Positions 56,563 through 64,000 of a DNA stretch of 64,000 bases are shown here, in pieces. The stretch is from Manduca sexta (Eukaryota > Arthropoda > Insecta > Lepidoptera > Sphingidae): NCBI RefSeq assembly GCF_014839805.1, contig NC_051117.1, positions 1 through 64,000 of the forward strand, written 5' to 3'. The first letter of the stretch is position 1. Every line of letters begins with the position of its first letter. Position numbers and translations under genes: made by a program. A model generated the notes under the pieces. It was given only the letters and a program-made list of their open reading frames with translations. It was not told the origin of the DNA and did not search any database.

Positions 56563-56823
56563 CTAATGCTTCGCCCATGCATGACCAAAAACTTGGTCCT
56601 GGTTTGGACATGTCCGCGCCTTGTCCCTGGGCACTGCTATCTCCGCCCTAGTTACAGCAGTGTGTGCTGTATCGTCTAGTAATATATCAGGTGCACTCAG
56701 ATCGGAGCTATCGGTTGGCAATGAGGTCAGGGTCGAGCGTTGTCGCCGCGACCTTGACCTGGCGCGGGTAAACAATCGATAGTAATCTACAACCTGTAAC
56801 ATACAACTATTTACGTTTCTGAT
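56563..56823 (-). CDS. Weak candidate terminal exon
   Basis: The minus strand is open down to TAG at 56563-56565. A possible acceptor (TTGTATGTTACAG, ending about 56808) leads into VVDYYRLFTRARSRSRRQRS. A Ser/Thr- and Asp-rich part follows (SLPTDSSDLSAPDILLDD), then DKARTCPNQDQVFGHAWAKH and stop. Composition and codon spread are more gene-like than in the surrounding DNA. No domain is recognised. A piece of a retroelement is an equal possibility. Confidence 0.28.
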   Translation of the reverse strand: MRNVNSCMLQVVDYYRLFTRARSRSRRQRSTLTSLPTDSSDLSAPDILLDDTAHTAVTRAEIAVPRDKARTCPNQDQVFGHAWAKH

Positions 56824-56892
56824 ATAGGAGATAACCCGCTGATCCATGAATTACGAACTGTTTAGCTATATAGTCATAATTTAAAAAACAAA

Positions 56893-56950
56893 CACATCAC
56901 GCATTTTTCTCTGAGGTGGTATGCAGAGGCGCAACTAGGGCAACAACTTT
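56893..56950 (-). repeat. Family B SINE 3' end, truncated at a hairpin
   Basis: ATCACGCATTTTTCTCTGAG, GTGGTATGCAGAGGCGCAAC, TAGGGCAACAACTTTTT matches the family B 3' end and stops directly at the inverted repeat that follows. Confidence 0.65.
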
Positions 56951-56952
56951 TT

Positions 56953-57004
56953 GTCTTGGTCTTGCAAAAACGCAAGAACAAGACCAAGACTGCAAGACCA
57001 AGAC
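56953..57004. repeat. Compound inverted and direct repeat
   Basis: GTCTTGGTCTTGC (56953-56965) pairs perfectly with GCAAGACCAAGAC (56992-57004). AAGACCAAGAC also occurs just before it (56980-56990). It is a 13-bp stem plus a tandem repeat of the right arm. Confidence 0.8.
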
Positions 57005-57375
57005 TGAATTTGGGCAACACTAATAATTAAACGTTTAAGCAACAGGCTCACGCCATATTTCCACTAAATTAAAAAATGATCAAAAATTTAAAATAGTAAA
57101 AATTTTAGTTTAAGCAAAAATGTTCGTTATTTGTGGTTTTATGACACAATTTTAGTAGTGGCAAAGACGAGTATGGCGCATTAATTAATGTCAAAATGAT
57201 CCTTTATAATAAACGAACTGTTTCTAATTGATCTTAGTATACCAGTCACAATGGAGTTAGTACTAAGTTAGTAATATTCCGCCCAAAAAGGCAAATATTT
57301 TTTATCGTTTGGACGGTGGGTGGTCATGTTATCTATGCTTGTTTTACTATCAGCGTCACTATAATTTAAAGCAGT

Positions 57376-57681
57376 GTTTTTTTTTCTTCTTTGAATGACG
57401 CGACGAGCTTGCCGTTCGCTTGATGGTAAGCGATACGGCTGCCCATATACAATAGAAACATCATCCAACACCTTTAATTACAAAGTATTGTTTGGTATTC
57501 CACTGCGCTCGCCATCCTGAGACATGAGATGTTAAGTTTCATTATGTTCAGTAGTTACACTGGCTACAATGTCCTTCAAACCGGAACACAACAGTGACTA
57601 CACACTGCTAATTGGCAGCAAAAATAGACATTGCGGTGGTACCTACCCAGACGGACTCTCACATATGAGAGACCTACCAGT
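57376..57681 (-). mobile_element. Family D SINE-like element, full length
   Basis: Poly-T at the left, GACGCGACGAGCTTGCCGTT through CATCCTGAGACATGAGATGT and GTGGTACCTACCCAGACGGA to CTCACATATGAGAGA. The TA site used by transposon T in the 45.3-kb copy is uninterrupted here. Confidence 0.85.
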
Positions 57682-57971
57682 AGTCTAATGAATAAAATTT
57701 CTTGGCGTCCCCAGAGTGGCAAAAAAAAATCTAGTGTCTCTCATTGCATCATGCAAATGACCGATATAAGTCACTTGGACTCTATTAACCTTGACACACA
57801 CACATACACACAAACACATACAAACTCATAGTGTTGATAATATATTTATTCCATTCATATCTATATACTATTCTCGTAAATGTACAAGTTTTATTAAACT
57901 TGAAAGCCACACATAAAAAATTACCTCTATTGCCCAAGCGATAAGATTAAAATTTCATTGCAAACCTTGTA

Positions 57972-58938
57972 CGATCAGCAACAAAAGTCGATGAACAGAT
58001 ACTAATTTACAAAACACCTGAACACTGAAACGGATCATAAATTACTTACCAAAGAAGAGTACAGATTAAGGTTATCATTTCAATATGGACACCAAAGTAA
58101 AGGATTGGCTGAAAAATTATGAAAAGAAATTGACGTTTACGTTGAATCCTTCGAAGAGAATCTCCTGCCAGAATAATTTTGAATTTACACATTTGTTTCT
58201 TAAACCGGCCAGTGCTCTATAAAATAGGATGTTTACAATGTAACTAACCTATTCCTATTAATGTTATAATATTACTTACTAATATATTATGATGTTTTGC
58301 CCATACTTAAAAAAATATATAATTCTGGTTATTAACTTCAATATGTACTATTATATTAACCTGAAGAATTTGTTTGTTTGAATGCGCTAAACTCAGGAAC
58401 TACTTAACTTATTTTGAAAATATTTCACTAATAGAAAGCTACATTACTCCTGAGTACTATAGGCTACTTTCTATCCCGGGTCAATATATAGCATGACTTT
58501 TGACCTTGAAAAACTTTTTCACGCGGGTGGAGCAGCGAGCCAAAGCTAATATGTTATAAAATAACAATTTAATTGATATTCTGGACTGTTGTATTAATTC
58601 GGCAATGTTTTGATAGTAAAAAACGCGGTGCGCTGCGTTCCGCGAGATGGGTGTATTGAAGCTTGATGGGTTCAATTTAATGAATAGGAAAAAAGCTTCT
58701 TTGTACTTATATAAAACAAAGAATGTGCTAATTTCAGCCACATTTGTATTTATTACGGATCATAAAAAGAATTCGCTAGTAATATTTGACATTCAATGGT
58801 TTGAGTGCGTTCAGCTACTTTTGTAGTTCAATTATGACAAGTTATTTTGAATTTAATGTAATCAGTAACTTATGGTAAATGATAATGATTAGGAAATATT
58901 GGAAACAAATTATGTTCAACGACTTCTGTTGCTGACTG
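57972..58938 (-). mobile_element. Tc1/mariner-type non-autonomous transposon T, copy 2
   Basis: Reverse orientation of copy 1 and very similar throughout (about 967 bp). TA flanks both ends (57970-57971 and 58939-58940). The ends are CGATCAGCAACAAAAGTCG at the left and, reversed, CAGTCAGCAACAGAAGTCG at the right. It lacks the retroposed insert of copy 1 but shares the internal Helitron. Confidence 0.9.
58350..58549 (+). mobile_element. Helitron inside transposon T (copy 2)
   Basis: TATTATATTAACCTGAAGAA then TTTGTTTGTTTGAATGCGC to CGCGGGTGGAGCAGCGAGCC then AAAGCTAA next to T. Same junctions as in copy 1. Confidence 0.85.
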
Positions 58939-59132
58939 TACCATTTACGTCTAAGTGGCGTGTATATGTTTTCCTTAACCAAATATTCCACGTTCGGTAA
59001 TACTTAAGTGATGTTTATGTTTGAAATTATATTAGTTTCAAATAACTCATCATAACATGGTTTGAACTATAGAGATTGAATAATTATTTATGTTTACGCG
59101 ACTGAAAATTTCTCGTAGATATTAAAAAAAAT

Positions 59133-59177
59133 CACGTCGAATTGATAACCTCCACCTTTTTTTGAAGTCGGTTAAAA
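59133..59177 (+). repeat. Family L short repeat end
   Basis: CGTCGAATTGATAACCTCCA then CCTTTTTTTGAAGTCGGTTA and AAA. Confidence 0.5.
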
Positions 59178-59191
59178 GTAGAAATATAAAT

Positions 59192-59325
59192 AAAACTATT
59201 TTTCGTATTTTTATCTCCGGTTTGTATATTATAGTTTCTCCCGACGTTTCAATTTTACAGCCTTCGTGGTCACGGGGCGGACTGAGGTGTTGGTTATCCG
59301 AAAAGTGAAAGTTACAATATCCTAT
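59192..59325 (+). mobile_element. Family F element, one arm and core
   Basis: AATAAAACTATTTTTCGTAT, TTTCTCCCGACGTTTCAA, then GTGGTCACGGGGCGGACTGA and TATCCGAAAAGTG. Confidence 0.6.
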
Positions 59326-59406
59326 TAAATTAAATTATATAGGCATGGAATATTTCGAGTCTAATTAACAAAACATAAGATTTTACCTAGTTATTTTTTT
59401 TAATAA

Positions 59407-59555
59407 TCTATACAAATACATATATAAAGGTGATGTTTGTTTATTTTTTTACTTATAGGAAAATACATTACTACTAAGTGCTTTAAGCTACTTTTAATCC
59501 GGGAAAAGAGCCGGACAGCTTTTTTATCGCGGTCCAAGCCGGAGGCAGGAGCTAG
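59407..59555 (+). mobile_element. Helitron
   Basis: 5' TCTATACAAATACATATATA, 3' CGGTCCAAGCCGGAGGCAGG then AGCTAG next to T. Shortened body. Confidence 0.65.
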
Positions 59556-61362
59556 TATATAGTATTTTAATTTTTACGAACAATAAATGATTATTGCCGA
59601 AATTAATTTGAAATGACTTCCATTTGATACTATATCTATCAATAATTGTCATTTTGATTGTGTACGGTTTTGTAATAACAATTAAGGCTTGTGCGCACGC
59701 GGTTTTTTACGATAGTAGAGTGAATAAGTTAGCTTCGTAACAGAAATGTAAGCAATAAATTATCAATTAGATTATTATATAATGCTGTTCCATAAGGTGT
59801 GGTAATATAAAAACCGTAAATGTGTAGTTAAGCATACATATATTAAAATCAAACAAATATTTAAAAGGAGGTAAATAGATTATAAATTATGGTTAAAAAC
59901 TATAATATTTAGCAGTTAACGTATCAAGCTATTGAACAAGAACCGGCAAGCCAACAAAAAAGGTGCAATAAGTTCGTTGAGACGATCTATCAAGTCGAAA
60001 TCAAAGTTCGATTATCTCTCTAACAATAATAGAATATTTACGTCCGAGTTTTTCTATACCATGTAAAGGGTGTTAAAATTTTTTTTGCACGATGTATAGG
60101 ATGTTCAAATTTTGCGCAGGTCACCTTGAACAAAATTTTATTATTTCCTAACTTGAACAAAAAGTCTAAAATACCAGTTTGTAATGTCTCACAATTCAAT
60201 GGCTATGGAATAAATTTTATTTACGTTTAGTAATAATTTTGACACAACGGTCTTCCCACTGATTCGAACTTATACCAACATACACTTTATATAATACATT
60301 TTACATGTATTATGATCAACCGTCTATTGATGTACCAGGTCATGACTACTAAACTTTGTTTAAATAATGAGATGACGGCTCTCTGCGTCACAAATATACC
60401 TATGCGTATATTTTATTATTCCATTGATTTCTGTGTTATGTTTCCTTATTGGTTCGGAGGTAACTACGAGGTGAGCCATTCGCTCGCCCGTTCCTTTATA
60501 TTAAAATATAATAACCTAAGATTGTGCGAACGTGTATGATAAAATTAATGAAATATTACCTAAAATATTGTAAACGAACATTTCAACATTGCGTTAATAA
60601 ATCAAACCGCATAGTCGTCTGTATCTATGCTAACATTGTGCCAAAGTCATCCACGAATAAAGAATATTTTCCGTAAAAATCCTAGTTTTAATTTCTGATT
60701 TGTCGATCATTTTGTAGTTTAGTACGAATATAGCGTGTGTGTGAGTGTATTTCTGACTGAATGTGTGAATAATATATCCTGATGTAACGCTTGTAATACA
60801 ACGCCCCTCGTTCGACATCATATTATAAATTATTGAACTTTGAGACAATTTCACAATAGAAGTTCCTGAAAGAGATGCTAATCGAGACGATCATTTGTGT
60901 TAATAAAAGCAGATTTATTTTCTAGGCAACAAGGAATGCGTTTTTCACACTTTCATGGAGTCACTAACATCAGTTTCGTTTAGATATAAACCACCAAAAG
61001 TAAGTGACGAAAAATACATATAGGTTCATTCCACAGTTAAATCACTGCACTACTATAGTTTCCATAAAATGATTCATCATTACACGGTTTGATTTAAAGT
61101 TTGCGGTAATATCCACAGATGCTGACGATATTTGTGTTTACCTCATAGGTTTTTGCTATTGTAAATGAATTGTACAATTCGGGGAAGGCGACTATGTAAA
61201 CAAATATTACGTACCTATGTTTGTGTGGCACCTAATAATTCTATATATATGAATATCAAAGGTATGCTAACGTGCATTAGGCCAATTAAGACTAAGGACT
61301 AAAACCTTAATAGTAGAGGAGGTTTTTGCTTAGCAATGATAGTATTAAATACAGAGCAGATA
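59556..61362. other. AT-rich spacer
   Basis: I see no gene or recognised repeat here. A 75-codon frame at 60312-60539 shows no domain. Confidence 0.4.
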
Positions 61363-61575
61363 TTAAAATACAATATTTTACGGATTTTATCGCGGTTTTA
61401 ATATTGTAATGTTCTGCCGACGTTTCGAAGACTTTGCAACCTTCAAACCGCCATCCGAAAAATCAGTCACAATATCAGAAATTTCGGGAGAAAATAAAAA
61501 ATAAAATTATAATATGAAAACCGCGATAAAATCCGTAAAATAGTTTTAATATTCGCGTAAACATAAATCATTATA
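61363..61575. mobile_element. Family F foldback element with both arms
   Basis: The left arm TTACGGATTTTATCGCGGTT (within 61375-61408) is the exact inverse of AACCGCGATAAAATCCGTAA (within 61511-61545). The right terminus ATTCGCGTAAACATAAA follows. The central part is a shuffled remnant of the family core. Confidence 0.75.
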
Positions 61576-61589
61576 CAGAGCATATTACA

Positions 61590-61690
61590 TAAGTTCCTTA
61601 CCAGCCGACCTTTCTCTGGTCGAGCCGGGGAAAGGCGGTCGCCCATCCGAGCAGTCCGTGCAGCTGACCTTGGCCGCTTGTACTGACACA
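61590..61690. other. GC-richer block next to family F
   Basis: Wording such as TTGGCCGCTTGTACTGACAC and GGTCGAGCCGGGGAAAGGCG resembles lepidopteran retroelement leader sequence. It occurs only once here, so it is unconfirmed. Confidence 0.3.
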
Positions 61691-61915
61691 CGTCAGCATA
61701 TGTCATTAGAATCTATGGATACCACGGTTCGGCTTTATTGTGGATAGCTTTATATATCTTAAAACAAATCCTTCTCCTGTTTATTGTGTGTGATAGTTAT
61801 TGACAAAAAATAATGTCGTGGGACATTTAAAATAAAATAAATTGCAACTTGAAGCTAATAGTCATCTATGTTTTCATGCATCTCTCCAAGAAACTTTGTA
61901 CTTAAGAGTATAGTT

Positions 61916-61970
61916 TAGTAGTGTAATGGTACCATGCTGCCGTGGGTTCGATTTCGATAAATGATTTCGT
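61916..61970 (+). repeat. tRNA-like SINE head relic
   Basis: TAGTAGTGTAATGGTACCAT resembles a pol III A-box region and GGGTTCGATTTC a B-box at the right distance. There is no acceptor-stem pairing, so it is not a functional tRNA. Confidence 0.4.
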
Positions 61971-62429
61971 TACGTATCGAGTCGCGTGATACAAGTTTCG
62001 ACAACGTTGCCCCATGCCATGACAAATATATAACCCACGGCTTTACAAGTGCGGTTTGGTCACTGTCACTTACTCGCAAATGTTTCTCAATTTGTATTTA
62101 GTTTTTATTGTTAAATGATTGCTAATAAACCTGCTGGCGACGGTGGCGGATTTTCTAATAATTGTATTAATACAATTTACTCGGTATAAAATCTATATTA
62201 TATTTTATCCATGTTTATCAAATTATTATTTATTACACCTACCTATATTGTTACATCTCTGCATCACCCAAAGGTTGGTTGATAAAGAATGCTTCGGCAT
62301 TAAGTTCGCGTTTATACATAGATATATACAAAGTGTGTAAATAAATATTCCAGATAGGGTTAATGTAAAATAAAGCCTAATAATTTACAGAACTTGCTTG
62401 AAATTATGATTGTCTAACTACATTAATTT
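61971..62429. other. AT-rich spacer
   Basis: I see no gene or recognised repeat here. Confidence 0.4.
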
Positions 62430-62729
62430 GTTTTTTAATTGCTTTAAATGACGAGATGAGCTTGCTGTTCGTCTGATAGTAAGCGATACGATCGCCAACA
62501 AACACTATACATACCATCCAATTCTTAAAATTACAAAGTATTGTGGTATTCCACTGCGCTCGCCATCCTGAGACATGAGATGTTAAGTCTTATTATGTCC
62601 AGTAGTTATACTGGCAATAATTCTTCAAACCGGAACACAACAGTGACTACACACTGCTGCTTGGCAGTAGGAATAAACATTGCGGTGGTACCTACCCAGG
62701 CAGACTCACATATGAGAGACCTGCCACTA
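62430..62729 (-). mobile_element. Family D SINE-like element, full length
   Basis: T-rich left end, GATGAGCTTGCTGTTCGTCT, CATCCTGAGACATGAGATGT, GTGGTACCTACCCAGGCAGA, CTCACATATGAGAGA. Confidence 0.85.
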
Positions 62730-63105
62730 GAATTAGGACAGGTTGAAGAAAATAGCTATGAGAAGATGGCGGTACCGTAGTTATGCATAATATTTAAATC
62801 TACGTATATAGAAGTAAATGTTCCTCATTCATGGAGGCTCATTGAGAACATTATAATCATTGTCACTTGTCATCGTATGGCGCGATTTATATAACAAAAC
62901 ATCCAATAGTTCAAATGATGCCAATAAGTCTATGAATGGAATTACCTCAGCAAAACTATACACATAATAACATAGTTTATCTGTATTGTTCGCGTAAATG
63001 CAGCTGAACGGATTTCGATGCAGTTTCAGTTGTATGTTGAACGAAATATTATTATGTCTTACTTGCAGAAGACACAGTTTGTTAAGATTTTTTGGCTATT
63101 AAAAA
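62730..63105. other. AT-rich spacer
   Basis: A short Helitron-like scrap (CAGCTGAACGGATTTCGATG) lies near 63001-63020. Otherwise nothing was recognised. Confidence 0.4.
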
Positions 63106-63447
63106 AGCGGCGATAGCGTAGTTGGGTGTGGAACGGACTGCCGAGACGAATGTCCGCAGGTCCAAATCCCAAGGGCACACACCTCTGACTTTTCTAAAAA
63201 AAAAAAAATCATGTGTGTATTCTTTGTGAATTTATCGTTCGCTTTAACGGTGAAGGAAAACATCGTGAGGAAACTTGCACATCTGAAAGGTTCTCTATAG
63301 GAATTTCGAAGGTGTGTGAAGTCTACTAATCCGCACTAGGCCAGCGTGGTGGACTAAGGCCTAATCCCTCTCAATAGTAGAGGAGGCCCGTGTTCAGCAG
63401 TGGGCAAGTATATAATACAGGGCTAATATTATTATTCATTATTATTA
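63106..63447 (+). mobile_element. Family C SINE, most complete copy
   Basis: Head AGCGGCGATAGCGTAGTTGG, B-box-like GGTCCAAATCCC, CACACACCTCTGACTTTTCT, then GAAGTCTACTAATCCGCACT and GTATATAATACAGGGCTAAT, ending in ATTATTATT repeats. Confidence 0.9.
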
Positions 63448-63612
63448 AAGTTTTGATAGACACACTCCTTTACTTACACTACAAATGCATTTTTAATTCC
63501 TTTGGTCCACGAATAGTGATGATATCCTTGAGTACCCTTATCATGATCATTTACATTTACTCTTTTCTCTAGTAAAAAAACTTTTTAAAGGGTATTTTAA
63601 TTTTTCCGTATC

Positions 63613-63735
63613 AGATATGGCGATATACGTGTTCCCATCACAACATGGGACAGAACGCACAAGGAACAAAAATAGGTACTAGGTGCGCCTCTGCCAACCC
63701 CCTGGGGGAAAAAAAGCGTGTACTGTGTGTTTGTG
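63613..63735 (+). repeat. Family B SINE, 3' half
   Basis: CAGATATGGCGATATACGTG, CATCACAACATGGGACAGAA, GTGCGCCTCTGCCAACCCCC, then GCGTGTACTGTGTG. 5'-truncated and diverged. Confidence 0.65.
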
Positions 63736-64000
63736 GGCCTCACTCTATGTGTGTATATATGTGTGTGCACGTTTATTCCAACATATTAATATATGATGGT
63801 TACTCCAACACAAGCAATTATTTAATCTAAATACATTACAGTATAAGTCATAATGATTAATTATGTGTTACATGTCATTAGATATGTAATTACGATATTA
63901 GTATTATGTGACTGAATCATTGATGTGTAAAATGGTATAAACGTATTGCTATTATTTTATAAATATGTCGAATTGTTGTGAGATATAACAAGGAGAAGCG
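63736..64000. other. AT-rich spacer
   Basis: A GT-rich stretch (63740-63770) follows the SINE tail. Nothing else was recognised. Confidence 0.4.

Noticed and set aside
61916..61970. tRNA-Asp/Glu-like sequence
   Set aside because: Only box-like similarity. The stems do not pair.

Overview
This is an AT-rich stretch of animal nuclear DNA, almost certainly from a moth or butterfly (Lepidoptera). The evidence is the repeat content. There are many short non-autonomous Helitrons with the CGCGGGCGAAGCCGCGGGC-type 3' hairpin followed by CTAG, two tRNA-headed SINE families of kinds common in lepidopteran genomes, two poly-A retroposon families, foldback/MITE-like DNA elements, and a decayed LINE C-terminus. 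No bacterial operon, viral genome, CRISPR array, rRNA or functional tRNA gene was seen. No complete protein-coding gene is visible. Most ATG-initiated frames of 60-120 codons lie inside repeats or AT-rich spacer and do not look coding.

Repeat families, lettered for reference: A, poly-A retroposon of about 230-250 bp (GCTGGTGGTAGGATAT start). B, tRNA-headed SINE of about 255 bp (TGCCTCGGTGGCGT start, GT-rich tail). C, tRNA-headed SINE of about 300 bp (GGCGATAGC head, TATAATACAGGGCTGATATTATT tail). D, poly-A SINE-like element of about 290 bp. F, foldback element. G, 395-bp element with two copies 29 kb apart. H and M, MITEs. Hel, Helitrons. I, J and L, short fragments. T, a TA-flanked Tc1/mariner-type non-autonomous transposon.

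Layout. 0-8 kb: A, B, D, F, G, H and Helitron copies in unique AT-rich DNA. 8.1-9.1 kb: a likely terminal coding exon on the minus strand (8863-9068, AT-hook-like motif) with AATAAA signals further downstream. 9-25 kb: dense Helitrons and SINEs, including a SINE inside a Helitron (14.9-15.3 kb) and a second exon-like minus-strand frame (13.25-13.55 kb). 25-35 kb: sparser repeats, the second G copy and tandem duplications. 35.7-36.9 kb: foldback element, LINE C-terminal fragment, SINE. 37-40.6 kb: almost free of recognised repeats. 40.6-48.7 kb: a SINE-in-retroposon nest, a third exon-like minus-strand frame (43.33-43.56 kb, membrane segment), and the five-layer nest at 45.3-46.8 kb. 48.9-49.7 kb: a GC-rich retroelement-like block. 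50-64 kb: scattered repeats, the second T copy, a fourth weaker exon-like frame (56.6-56.8 kb), and foldback and SINE copies.

The firmest results are structural. Several insertions can be ordered in time because the interrupted sequence is readable on both sides with target-site duplications and, for T, an empty site in sister copies. No previously undescribed functional system could be supported. The exon-like frames are the best leads for host genes, and the window then probably lies in introns and intergenic DNA.
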